Shown here: piece by piece, positions 1 through 7,621 of the stretch | Position numbering within the stretch: position 1 is the first letter of the stretch | Layout of the letters: each line of letters starts with the position of its first letter | Assembly: GCA_009838625.1 (NCBI GenBank) | Contig: VXRG01000049.1 | Location: forward strand, 1-46,568 | Source of the DNA: Caldilineaceae bacterium SB0664_bin_27 | GTDB lineage: Bacteria; Chloroflexota; Anaerolineae; Caldilineales; Caldilineaceae | Direction: 5' to 3' | DNA: 46,568 nt | Program-made: the position numbers and the translations under genes | Notes under the pieces: model-generated | Databases searched by the model: none | Seen by the model: the letters and a program-made list of their open reading frames with translations, nothing else | What the model was told of the DNA's origin: nothing

Positions 1-9
1 GGCTAGGGG

Positions 10-1248
10 CTAGGGGTTGAGGGCGGCGGTGATGTCGGCGATGATGTCGTGGGGATCTTCGGCGCCGACGGCGAGGCGGACGAGGCCGTCGGATATGCCG
101 ACGGCGGCGCGCTGGGCCGGTGAGAGGGCGCGATGAGAGGCGTGGCTGGGGTAGAGGACGAGTGAGTAGATGTCGCCGACGGTGGTGGCGGGCTGAACCA
201 TCTGCAGGGCTTCGAGGAAGCGGAAAACTTCGGGCTGGGCGGCGTTTTTGAGCTCAAGGGCGACGACGGCGCCGTAGCCGAGGCCGTCGAATAGTTTGCG
301 GGCCAGTTCATGTTGGGGGTGGTCGGGCAGGCCGGGATAGCCGACGCTGGCGAGCGCGGGATGGGAGCTCAGCTGTTCAGCGACGATGGCGGCGTTGCGG
401 CACTGGCGCTCGAAGCGCAGGGGCATGGTCTTCATGCCGCGGTGGAGGAGCCAGGCTTCGTGGGGCCCGAGATTGGCGCCGGTCTTTTTGAGGTACTCCC
501 AGAAGGCGGGGCGCAGCTCGTTGCGGGCCGCAACCACGCCGCCCAGAACGTCGCCATGGCCGCCTATATATTTTGTGGCGCTGTGAATGACGACGTCGAC
601 GCCGTGGGCGAGCGGGCGGAAGAGCATGGGGGTGGCGAAGGTGTTGTCGACGAGCAGAAGGGTGTTGTGGGCGCGGCAGAGCCGGGCAAGGCGGGGGATG
701 TCGACGACCTTGAGAAGCGGATTGGAGATGGTCTCGACGATGAGGAGGACGGGCGCCTCGCGGACGAGCATCTGCTCGACGGCGGCGAGGTCGGTGGCGT
801 CGACGAAGAGGCCCTTTACGCCGTACTGGGGCCACAGGCTGTCAACGAGCGAATAGGTGGCGCCGTAGCAGTCCTGGGCCGCGGCGACGGTGGCGCCGGC
901 CTGGAGGCCGCAGGCGGACATGGCGAGGTGAATCGCGGCCATGCCGCTGCCGGTGGCGAGCGCGAAGTGGTCGCCGGCCTGTTCGGGCATGTCGTGGCAT
1001 TCGAGCGCGACGATGGCGTCTTGAAAGGCGGCGACGGTGGGGTTGCCGTAGCGGCCGTAGACGTAGAGGTCTGGGTCGCCGCCGAGCGCGCTGTCGAGAT
1101 GGGCTGTGTCATCGTAGACGTAGCCGATGCTGGGGATGATACCGCTGACGACGGGCGCGGAGGAGACGGGAACGGCGGGCGGGGCATAGCGGCGGACTTC
1201 GCCGCTATGGAGGGCCTTGCTGTCTATTGATTTGGGAAAGAATGGCAT
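10..1248 (-). CDS. PLP-dependent trans-sulfuration enzyme (cystathionine gamma-synthase/lyase family)
   Basis: A 412-aa fold-type I PLP enzyme of the Cys/Met metabolism family. The PLP lysine is K226 in SATKYIGGHGD. The phosphate-binding YGRYGNP motif lies at 64-70 and the ring-stacking/aspartate block DNTFATP at 201-207. The length is normal for the family (380-420 aa). Members catalyse gamma-replacement or alpha,gamma-/beta-elimination on sulfur amino acids (cystathionine synthesis or breakdown, or methionine gamma-lyase); sequence reading alone does not say which. The N-terminal 40 residues are longer than in short cystathionine synthases. No strong Shine-Dalgarno precedes the ATG. It lies downstream of mreB on the same strand, separated by a repeat-bearing gap, so it is probably transcribed separately. 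Family sure, substrate unsure. Confidence 0.9.
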   Translation of the reverse strand: MPFFPKSIDSKALHSGEVRRYAPPAVPVSSAPVVSGIIPSIGYVYDDTAHLDSALGGDPDLYVYGRYGNPTVAAFQDAIVALECHDMPEQAGDHFALATGSGMAAIHLAMSACGLQAGATVAAAQDCYGATYSLVDSLWPQYGVKGLFVDATDLAAVEQMLVREAPVLLIVETISNPLLKVVDIPRLARLCRAHNTLLLVDNTFATPMLFRPLAHGVDVVIHSATKYIGGHGDVLGGVVAARNELRPAFWEYLKKTGANLGPHEAWLLHRGMKTMPLRFERQCRNAAIVAEQLSSHPALASVGYPGLPDHPQHELARKLFDGLGYGAVVALELKNAAQPEVFRFLEALQMVQPATTVGDIYSLVLYPSHASHRALSPAQRAAVGISDGLVRLAVGAEDPHDIIADITAALNP

Positions 1249-1275
1249 GGTGTTGGATGGGTCCTGGCTTGGATT

Positions 1276-1291
1276 CTTTGGTTAACTAAAG
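1276..1291. promoter_or_regulatory. Near-perfect palindrome upstream of the trans-sulfuration gene
   Basis: CTTTGGTTAACTAAAG is a 16-bp inverted repeat with one mismatch per arm, centred on GTTAAC. It sits 28 nt upstream of the ATG at 1248, in the leader or promoter of that gene. It may be a repressor site, but no partner regulator is seen here and short palindromes arise by chance. Confidence 0.25.
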
Positions 1292-1326
1292 GGATTGATC
1301 CGCGGAGGGACGCGAATGGGCGCGAA

Positions 1327-1390
1327 GAACACCTCTTTGTCCACGGAGGGCGCGGAGGAACACGGAGAACACCTTTCTGTCCACGGAGGG
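1327..1390. repeat. Two-copy 24-nt direct repeat in an intergenic gap
   Basis: The unit GAACACCTCTTTGTCCACGG (continuing AGGG) at 1327-1350 recurs at 1367-1390 with two differences, a 40-nt period. Between the copies, shorter CGGAGG/CACGGAG echoes appear. The repeat lies in the 164-bp gap between mreB and the trans-sulfuration gene. Degenerate CACGGAGG-type strings like this occur as dispersed intergenic repeats in many bacteria; no coding function is visible. Confidence 0.6.
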
Positions 1391-1412
1391 GACAGTTCAT
1401 TGGTCGGGAGGT

Positions 1413-2423
1413 TTATGAGTAGAGCATGGGCAGGCTGCGGCGCATGATTTCGTAGTTTTCGAGGGCGCGGCCGGCGCCGAGGGCCACGCAGGCCATCGGG
1501 TTTTCGGCGACGTAGGCGGGGACACCGGTCTCGTGGGTAAAGAGTGTAGCGATGAGGCGGAGTTGGGCGCCGCCGCCGGTGATGACCATGCCGCGGTCGA
1601 TAATGTCGGCGGCGAGCTCGGGCGGCGCTTTTTCGAGGGTTGAGCGTACGGTGCGGACGATGGCCTGCAGGGGCTCCGCCATGGCATCTATGATTTCGCT
1701 GTTGATGATTTCGATGGTCTTGGGGAGGCCGTTGATCTGGTCGCGCCCGCGCACTTCGATGGCGCGGTCTTCTTCGGTGGGGAGGGCGGAGCCGATGGCG
1801 ATCTTGATCTCTTCGGCGGTCTGTTCGCCGACCAGGAGGTTGTACTTTTTGCGAATGTAGTTGACGATCGACTCGTCGAGGCGGTTGCCGCCGACGCGCA
1901 CACTGCTCCAGACGACGATGTCGTACATGGAGACGATGGCGGCTTCGGTGGTGCCGCCGCCCATGTCGACGACCATGTTTCCGGTTGGCGTGCCGATTGG
2001 GAGTCCGGCGCCGTAGGCGGCGGCGAGAGGCTCGGGGATGAGATAGGCAGCGCCGGCGCCGGCCTGCATGGCGGCGTCGTGGACGGCGCGCTCCTCGACG
2101 GAGGTGACGCCGCGCGGGGTGCTGATCATAACTCTTGGCTTGAAGAGGGGGAAGCGGCCGACGATGTCCTGGATGAATTTGCGCAGCATGGCCTCGGTAA
2201 CAACGAAGTCGGCGATGACGCCGTCGCGCATGGGGCGGATGACTTCGATGCTCTCGGGGGTGCGGCCGAGCGTATCATACGCCTCATGACCGATGAGCAC
2301 CATCTTGTTGGCCTCGCGGCGAATGGCCACGACGGATGGTTCATGCAAAACGATCCCCCGCCCCCGCACGTGAACCAGAACGTTGACTGTACCGAGGTCG
2401 ATTCCAATCTGTTTTTCAAACAT
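1413..2423 (-). CDS. mreB: Rod shape-determining protein MreB
   Basis: A 336-aa actin homologue that polymerises under the cytoplasmic membrane and guides lateral wall synthesis. The start [11 protein letters not shown] is the phosphate-1 loop of the actin ATPase fold; [15 protein letters not shown] is phosphate-2, and [11 protein letters not shown] is the adenosine-binding segment near the C-terminus. The length matches the family (330-350 aa). The start reads [11 protein letters not shown] as in typical MreB, with only a weak AAGAAAAG ribosome site. No mreC, mreD, pbpA or rodA follows, so this is a stand-alone copy rather than the usual mre operon. A consensus-like promoter lies about 120 nt upstream. 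Confidence 0.95.
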   Translation of the reverse strand: MFEKQIGIDLGTVNVLVHVRGRGIVLHEPSVVAIRREANKMVLIGHEAYDTLGRTPESIEVIRPMRDGVIADFVVTEAMLRKFIQDIVGRFPLFKPRVMISTPRGVTSVEERAVHDAAMQAGAGAAYLIPEPLAAAYGAGLPIGTPTGNMVVDMGGGTTEAAIVSMYDIVVWSSVRVGGNRLDESIVNYIRKKYNLLVGEQTAEEIKIAIGSALPTEEDRAIEVRGRDQINGLPKTIEIINSEIIDAMAEPLQAIVRTVRSTLEKAPPELAADIIDRGMVITGGGAQLRLIATLFTHETGVPAYVAENPMACVALGAGRALENYEIMRRSLPMLYS

Positions 2424-2539
2424 AGACTTTTCTTGTATTTGTTTGCGCTCAGAATGCAGGGGAGTCTGATGTTGTCAAGCGAGGCAAGACCTGTACGGCC
2501 AGGCGGCGGGTCACGCACCTTTTTTGCCAATAGATCTTT

Positions 2540-2569
2540 ATTATAGCTTCAGTCTTTCGAGTAGGACAA
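2540..2569 (-). promoter_or_regulatory. Sigma-70-type promoter for mreB
   Basis: On the minus strand there is a perfect TATAAT (plus-strand ATTATA at 2540-2545) and a 4/6 -35 TTGTCC (2564-2569) with an 18-nt spacer. It gives a leader of about 110 nt before the mreB ATG at 2423. A perfect TTGACA at 2473-2478 is closer to the gene but has only a poor -10 (CATTCT), so I prefer the upstream site. Confidence 0.5.
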
Positions 2570-2610
2570 ATCAGTTTCCGGATTTCCGGTTCGCATTGCG
2601 CGACCGGTCG

Positions 2611-2808
2611 CTATTTGCGCTTGGAACGCGCATAGCTGACGGCGCCGTACATGCCGACAATCAGGCCGCCCAGGGAGGCGAAGTAGGAGAGGAAACTGAG
2701 CAGAAAACCGGCTTCGATGAGCTTGAGGACCATGGCGAAGGCCAGAAGAAAGCCGAACAGGAGCAGGAAGAAGCCGTAGAGCATCAGGTGCAGTGGTGAG
2801 GAGGGCAT
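2611..2808 (-). CDS. Small two-helix membrane protein, function unknown
   Basis: A 65-aa protein that I do not recognise. Two hydrophobic stretches, residues 8-28 (LMLYGFFLLLFGFLLAFAMVL) and 34-56 (GFLLSFLSYFASLGGLIVGMYGA), look like a helical hairpin, and the tail ARSKRK is basic, favouring a cytoplasmic C-terminus. It lies between the ABC importer operon and mreB on the same strand. No strong ribosome site is seen. It is longer and more regular than a chance ORF and lies outside any larger gene, so I keep it as a probable small gene. Confidence 0.55.
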   Translation of the reverse strand: MPSSPLHLMLYGFFLLLFGFLLAFAMVLKLIEAGFLLSFLSYFASLGGLIVGMYGAVSYARSKRK

Positions 2809-2817
2809 GGGGACACC

Positions 2818-2882
2818 AGTGGATAGTGGATAGTGGATAGTGGATAGTGGATGGTGGGTAGTAGATGGTGGATGGTGGATGG
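2818..2882. repeat. Heptamer microsatellite (GTGGATA/GTGGATG)
   Basis: About nine head-to-tail copies of a 7-nt unit, GTGGATA at first, drifting to GTGGATG, GTGGGTA and GTAGATG. It fills the gap between the last ATPase gene of the importer operon (stop at 2922) and the small membrane-protein gene. It looks like slippage-prone simple sequence, probably variable between strains. Confidence 0.85.
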
Positions 2883-2921
2883 GAAAGCCAGGGGCGGTTT
2901 CGATCTGTCTGTTGAATGCGG

Positions 2922-3959
2922 CTAGTCCTTGTAGAGGAAGCAGCGGGAGTAGTGCTGGGGCTCAGGCTCGAAATCGAGCGGCGTTTCCAGTTCGCAGAGA
3001 TTTTCCATGAAATGTGTGCAGCGGGGGTGAAAGCGGCAGCCTGAGGGCGGATTGACGAGACTGGGCGGCTCGCCGGGCGGCACGTCGCGGAAGACATGCG
3101 CGTTTTCTGGGTCCGGGTCGGCGATGGCGGCAAGAAGGGCGCGCGTGTAGGGATGGAGAGGGTTGCGGAGCAGGTCGTCCATGCGGGACTGCTCGACGAT
3201 TTCGCCGGCGTACATGACGAAGATGCGTTCGGAGAAGTAACGCACGGTGGAGAGGTCGTGGGTGATGTAGACGACGGCGAGATTGTGCGTGCGCTGCAGC
3301 CCCTGCAGGAGGCGGAGGACCTCGACGCGCACGGACATGTCGAGCATGGAGACCGGTTCGTCGGCGACGATCATGCGCGGGTGCAGGAGCATGGCGCGGG
3401 CGATGACGACGCGTTGCTGTTGACCGCCGCTGAGCATATGGGGAAAGCGCGGCAGAATGTCATCGACGGGCGTAAGCCTGACCTCCTCCATGACCTCGCG
3501 AATACGGTTCCGGCGTTCGGACTCGTTCATGTTGCCGTGGATCTTGAGGGGTTCGCCAAGGATGCGGCGGATGTCCATGAAGGGCGGCAGCGCGCCGAAG
3601 GGATCCTGCTGGACGTAGCCGACCTGTGAACGGTACCACTGCATCTCTTTGGCATCGAGGGTGCTGAGGTCGCGGCCTTGGAAGATGACGGAACCTTCGG
3701 TCGGCATGTGCAGGCCGAGGATGGTCTTCATGAGGGTGGACTTGCCGCAGCCGCTCTCGCCGACGATGGCGATGGCTTCGCCGGCGTAGAGGTCAAAGCT
3801 GACGTCGTCGACGGCGCGGACGGTGCCGGCGCGCCCGAAGCCCCAGCGCCTGAGCTCGAACCAGGTGCGGAGGTTGCGCAGGGAGAGGAGGGGCTCGGCC
3901 GGGCCGGCGGAGCCGTTGGCAGCTTGGGTCTGTGCAGTTTCAGCGGTGGTCGTTGTCAT
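2922..3959 (-). CDS. Oligopeptide-type ABC importer, ATP-binding protein (DppF/OppF-like)
   Basis: A 345-aa cytoplasmic ATPase. Walker A is GESGCGKSTLMKT near residue 68, the Q-loop is VQQDPFGALPP, the ABC signature is LSGGQQQRVVIARAM near 178, Walker B is MIVADEPVSMLD and the switch histidine is in ITHDLS. The C-terminal GCRFHPRCTHF...C region is the cysteine-containing tail of peptide/nickel importer ATPases, which can bind an Fe-S cluster in DppD/F proteins. The ~30-residue Ala/Thr-rich N-terminal lead is unusual but short. It is the last gene of the importer operon, 67 nt after its partner ATPase, and probably forms a heterodimer with it. Substrate unknown. Confidence 0.93.
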   Translation of the reverse strand: MTTTTAETAQTQAANGSAGPAEPLLSLRNLRTWFELRRWGFGRAGTVRAVDDVSFDLYAGEAIAIVGESGCGKSTLMKTILGLHMPTEGSVIFQGRDLSTLDAKEMQWYRSQVGYVQQDPFGALPPFMDIRRILGEPLKIHGNMNESERRNRIREVMEEVRLTPVDDILPRFPHMLSGGQQQRVVIARAMLLHPRMIVADEPVSMLDMSVRVEVLRLLQGLQRTHNLAVVYITHDLSTVRYFSERIFVMYAGEIVEQSRMDDLLRNPLHPYTRALLAAIADPDPENAHVFRDVPPGEPPSLVNPPSGCRFHPRCTHFMENLCELETPLDFEPEPQHYSRCFLYKD

Positions 3960-4026
3960 CGTCGACCTTTCAGTGCGAGCGGGGTCTCAGCAGCGCGGGT
4001 AACGGCGAACCAGGCAGCCGTGCGCA

Positions 4027-5007
4027 TCACCGGCTGTCTCCGTTCTGATGAAGCCAGCACTTTACATGCTGGCGGCGGCCTGCACGGACCAGTTCGGGGT
4101 CGCTTTCGCAGAGCTCGAAGCGGTGCTCGCAACGGGGCGCGAAGCGGCAGCCCGTGGACAGGTCGAGCAGGCTGGGGGGCTGGCCGCTGATGAAGTCCGG
4201 TTCCTCGGTCTGGCGCAGCTTGGGAACACTGGACATCAGTTTCTGTGAATAGGGATGGAGCGGCTCGACAAAAAAGTGCTCGGCGTCGTTCACCTCGACG
4301 AGCTGGCCGGCGTACATGACCGCGGCGCGGTCGGCCAGTTCGCTGGAGGTGCCGATGTCGTGCGTGATGAGGATGAAGCTGGTGTTTGTCTCCTGCTTGA
4401 CCCTCTTGAGGACGTTCATGATGTTGGCCTGCGTGAGGACGTCGAGCGCGGAGGTTGGCTCGTCAAGAATGATCAGGTCCGGGTCGGTCACCATGGCCAT
4501 GGCGATAGCGACGCGCTGGCGCATGCCGCCGCTGAGCTCGAAGGCGTAGCGGTTGATGAAATCGGCGGGGACGCCTACGTGTTGAAAGGAGACGGCGACC
4601 CGTTCGAGTGCCTCGGTGCGTTGGATCCCGTAGTGGGAAAGGAGCGGTTCTGCCACCTGATCGCCGACTTTAAGGACCGGGTTGAGCGAGTTCATGGCAG
4701 CCTGGGGCACCAGCGAGATCTGGATCCAGCGCACCTGCTGACGGTACTCTTCGTCGCTCAGCTGCATGACCTCCTGTCCGTTGATCTTGACGCTGCCGGA
4801 ATAGGTGTGGACGTTGCGGGGGAGCAGGCGCAGGATCGCCCTGGTGAGCGAGGTCTTGCCGCAGCCGGATTCGCCGAGGATGACCATGGCTTCGTTGCGG
4901 CGCAGGTTCAGGCTGACGCCGTCAACGGCGTGCAGTACGCCCTGCTGTGTTCGGAAATAGAGACGCAGGTCCTCGATTTCCAGTACCGGCGGATCGGAAA
5001 AGGCCAT
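4027..5007 (-). CDS. Oligopeptide-type ABC importer, ATP-binding protein (DppD/OppD-like)
   Basis: A 326-aa ATPase. Walker A is [14 protein letters not shown], the Q-loop follows in SLVPQAAMNSLNP, the signature is LSGGMRQRVAIAMAM and Walker B is LIILDEPTSALD, with the switch His in ITHDIG. The tail GCRFAPRCEHRFELC is the usual oligopeptide-importer cysteine motif. The MNSLNP stretch after the Q-loop is typical of DppD/OppD rather than DppF. Its ATG shares one base with the stop of the upstream permease (TAATG), indicating translational coupling. With the 2922-3959 product it is the only ATPase pair in a run holding two binding proteins and four permeases. Confidence 0.93.
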   Translation of the reverse strand: MAFSDPPVLEIEDLRLYFRTQQGVLHAVDGVSLNLRRNEAMVILGESGCGKTSLTRAILRLLPRNVHTYSGSVKINGQEVMQLSDEEYRQQVRWIQISLVPQAAMNSLNPVLKVGDQVAEPLLSHYGIQRTEALERVAVSFQHVGVPADFINRYAFELSGGMRQRVAIAMAMVTDPDLIILDEPTSALDVLTQANIMNVLKRVKQETNTSFILITHDIGTSSELADRAAVMYAGQLVEVNDAEHFFVEPLHPYSQKLMSSVPKLRQTEEPDFISGQPPSLLDLSTGCRFAPRCEHRFELCESDPELVRAGRRQHVKCWLHQNGDSR

Positions 5008-6368
5008 TACAGATCTCGCAATCTGGGATTGAAGACTCGGTCCAGGGCAAAACCGACCATGGCAAAGCCGAGGCCGGAGACGAGCAGGAGCGCGGCCGGC
5101 TCAAGCACCCAGTAGTAGTTGCCCTGGTAGAGGGCGTCATTGACACGGGCGTCGCTCAGCACCTTGCCCCAGGTGGGCAGCAGGGGATCGCCCAGGTTGA
5201 GCACGGCCAGCGTGGCCTCGACGAATACGAAGGAGGGGATGGCAACGACGAAGCCGGGCACGAGGGTGGGAATCAGGCGGGGGATGAGGTAGAGGAAGAT
5301 GATGCGGAAGTTGCCGGCGCCGTAGGCGCGAGCGGCCTCAAAGTAGGGCGACTCTTTTATCTGCAGGAAGACGGCGCGGCTGGTCTTAATGCCTGAACTG
5401 AATATGCTCAAGGCAATCAGAGCGGCGAGCATGACCCAGATGCTGCGCGAGTAGAAGAGGCCGATCATGATGAGAATAGGCAGGACGGGCAGGATGAGGT
5501 TGACCTCGGTTATGCGCTGGATGGCGGCGTCAACGAATCCTCCGAACCATACCCCGATGGCGGCAACGATGAATGTGCTTACGGAGGTCCCAACCGCTGC
5601 CAGGAGGCCGAAGGCGAGGGCGACAGGCATGCCCCACATCAGGGCCAGCATGAGATCGCGGCGCAGGTGATCGGTACCGGCGAGGCCGTAGACCTGGCCG
5701 TAGACGACGAGACGGGCGTCGACGTCGGCGTCATCCTCGAAGATAAGCCCGGCGGCGGAGAGCTGGTAGGTGCCCTTGAGCGGCGTGGGGTCTTCTGCGT
5801 CCGAGGCGGGATCGGCGAAGAGGCCGATTTCCGGCCTTACGCCGTCGAGACGTCTTTCCAGCTTTTCTTCCTGGGAGAAGCGGACGGTAACCGGCCCCTC
5901 GACGGTGACGTCGGCGATGCGGATCTCGCGTCCGTCGGGCGTCAGCCAGGTGAGCGATACGAGCGGGCGTTTACGTTCATGCTCAGAGGTGAGAAAGAGG
6001 GAGATCTCCTGGGGGAACGCGTCGGCGGTGTAGTCGAAGGTGAAGGTGGTGATGACGTCGGTCATCTCTTCCGAGACGACCTGGCGCTCTTTTTTAACGG
6101 AAGCGTCATCGGATTCGCCGGCGGGGCCCAGGATCATCGTTTCGGGCAGGTTGACGCCGGGGAAGAGGTTCACCCATTTGGGTTGGGCAGTGCGCGGGTT
6201 TTCGAGCCATACACCCTCTCCGCCGCGCCAAAGGATTATCGCTTCACTGTAGGGAATGGCGACCACGATATAGATGGAAAAGAGGACCATGGCCGCGATG
6301 ATGGCGAGACCGGCGACGGCTGAGGGGTATTGGGAAAGGGCGGAGAGCGTGCGGCGAAATGCTGTCAT
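5007..6368 (-). CDS. ABC importer permease (DppC-like) with a large extracytoplasmic insertion
   Basis: A 453-aa permease, about 150 residues longer than ordinary DppC (about 300). Helix 1 (AVAGLAIIAAMVLFSIYIVVAI, about 17-38) is followed by roughly 215 soluble residues rich in acidic and beta-type sequence before the membrane core resumes at DLMLALMWGMPVALAFGLLAA. The core carries the EAA-type coupling loop EAARAYGAGNFRIIFLYLIPRLIPT. By topology the insertion faces outside. ATGA overlap (4 nt) with the upstream permease and TAATG with the downstream ATPase show tight coupling. The inserted domain may contact the unusual binding protein encoded two genes upstream; that is inference. Confidence 0.88.
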   Translation of the reverse strand: MTAFRRTLSALSQYPSAVAGLAIIAAMVLFSIYIVVAIPYSEAIILWRGGEGVWLENPRTAQPKWVNLFPGVNLPETMILGPAGESDDASVKKERQVVSEEMTDVITTFTFDYTADAFPQEISLFLTSEHERKRPLVSLTWLTPDGREIRIADVTVEGPVTVRFSQEEKLERRLDGVRPEIGLFADPASDAEDPTPLKGTYQLSAAGLIFEDDADVDARLVVYGQVYGLAGTDHLRRDLMLALMWGMPVALAFGLLAAVGTSVSTFIVAAIGVWFGGFVDAAIQRITEVNLILPVLPILIMIGLFYSRSIWVMLAALIALSIFSSGIKTSRAVFLQIKESPYFEAARAYGAGNFRIIFLYLIPRLIPTLVPGFVVAIPSFVFVEATLAVLNLGDPLLPTWGKVLSDARVNDALYQGNYYWVLEPAALLLVSGLGFAMVGFALDRVFNPRLRDL

Positions 6369-7507
6369 ACGTGACCTCCCTGATTTCCGCCTACCTTGAC
6401 GCGGGGGTCTATGAGGGCGTAGACGATATCGAGGAAGAAGACGGTGAGGCCGAGCAGGTAGGCGTAGATGACGGTGGAGCCTACGATCACCGACGTTTCA
6501 AAGATGTTAGCGGCCAGATAGAAGAGCCGCCCCAGGCCCGGCCAGTTGAAGATCGTCTCAAGTATGATTGACCCGAACCAGAGGGCAATGATTGAGAGGG
6601 CCAGGCTGGTCACGATGGTGGGCATGGTCGGGCGCATGATGTAGCGGCGCTCGACCACGCGGTCGGACAGGCCCTTGGCGCGGGCCATGTCGACGTAGTC
6701 TTCGTTGGAAAAGATGAGGAAAAAAGTGCGCTGGCCGTAGATGCCCAAAAATATGGAGCTGAAAAAGATGGCGATGACCGGCAGCACCATGTGGTTGAGG
6801 ACACTCAGGGCGTAGTTGATGATCGATTCGGGCGGGGGCGCGGCGACGAGACCTCCGAAAGGGAACCAGCCCAGCAGGGCGGCAAAAAGCAGAATGAAGA
6901 AGAGACCGTAAAACCAGCTGGGGGCAGCGGAAGTGGGGGCCAGTCCAATGATCAGCCGGTCCAGCCTGCTGCCGTAGTTGCGAGAGAGATAGAGGGCGAC
7001 GAAGATCCCGACGAGGAAGTTGATTAAGAAGGAGGTGGAGAAGAGAAGCAAGGTTGCCGGCAAGCGCTCCAGGATGATGTTACGCACCTGCCGCGAGCCG
7101 CTGTCGCTGGACATGTTATCTGCCCAGCCCAGGTCCAGTATCATGGCCCCCCAGAGGAAGCTGAAGCTGCGCAGGAGGAAGGGTTGGTCCAACCCCATCC
7201 GCTTTTCCTGCAAAGCGACGAGCTTGTCAATATGTGCCCGACGCTCTTCGGAGGTCATGTTTTTGAACTCATCATTAAACCCTACGGAGAGCGCCACCTG
7301 TTCGCGGATATAGCCTTTGCGAATGTTATCGACATGCCCACCCATATTGGCGATGATAATTGTCAGATAGACGCCGATCATGATGGTGATGAGCATGGCA
7401 ATCATACGCAGCCCGGTGTACTGCACGACGCGGCTGAGCGTGCTTTGCGACTTGGGTCTTTCGACGCTGGCGGCGTCGGGTTGGAGGGGCAGCGCGGCAT
7501 CGGTCAT
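6365..7507 (-). CDS. ABC importer permease (DppB-like)
   Basis: A 380-aa inner-membrane permease. I start at MTDAALPLQPDAA (ATG at 7507) because an AAAGGGA ribosome site precedes it; the longer in-frame reading to 7570 runs through the upstream stem-loop. Helix 1 (TGLRMIAMLITIMIGVYLTIII) is followed by an amphipathic segment with VALSVGFNDEF and the DppB-type MGLDQPFLLR stretch, then the permease core. The coupling loop is DYVDMARAKGLSDRVVERRYIMRPTMP. Its last four bases overlap the next permease gene (ATGA). It probably pairs with the 453-aa permease to form the channel used by the 860-aa binding protein. Confidence 0.9.
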   Translation of the reverse strand: MTDAALPLQPDAASVERPKSQSTLSRVVQYTGLRMIAMLITIMIGVYLTIIIANMGGHVDNIRKGYIREQVALSVGFNDEFKNMTSEERRAHIDKLVALQEKRMGLDQPFLLRSFSFLWGAMILDLGWADNMSSDSGSRQVRNIILERLPATLLLFSTSFLINFLVGIFVALYLSRNYGSRLDRLIIGLAPTSAAPSWFYGLFFILLFAALLGWFPFGGLVAAPPPESIINYALSVLNHMVLPVIAIFFSSIFLGIYGQRTFFLIFSNEDYVDMARAKGLSDRVVERRYIMRPTMPTIVTSLALSIIALWFGSIILETIFNWPGLGRLFYLAANIFETSVIVGSTVIYAYLLGLTVFFLDIVYALIDPRVKVGGNQGGHV

Positions 7508-7527
7508 GGAGAGTCCCTTTGAGACCA

Positions 7528-7590
7528 GGAGAGAGTGAAGAGGAGTGAGGAGAGAGAAACCCTCTCTCACTCCTTGCTTCTTACTCTTCG
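7528..7590 (-). promoter_or_regulatory. Intercistronic stem-loop after the 860-aa binding-protein gene
   Basis: GGAGTGAGGAGAGAG (7542-7556), a short loop AAACC, then CTCTCTCACTCC (7562-7573) pair as a hairpin with a small bulge; GAGAGTGAAGA before and CTTCTTACTCTTC after extend the pairing imperfectly. It lies between the binding-protein stop (7622) and the permease ATG (7507). There is no U-tract, so it is more likely an mRNA-stabilising or attenuating hairpin than a full terminator. Sequence-related hairpins occur at 36041-36095 and 45794-45872 in equivalent positions. Confidence 0.65.
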
Positions 7591-7621
7591 CTCATCACTC
7601 CCTCTGATTCACGGTTTCGTA

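Noticed and set aside
310..1230. 306-codon plus-strand frame opposite the trans-sulfuration gene
   Set aside because: Gly/Ala/Asp-biased translation without motifs; the opposite strand encodes a complete PLP enzyme.
2818..2882. Possible CRISPR array
   Set aside because: The units are 7 nt with no spacers; it is a simple-sequence repeat. No cas genes are present in the window.
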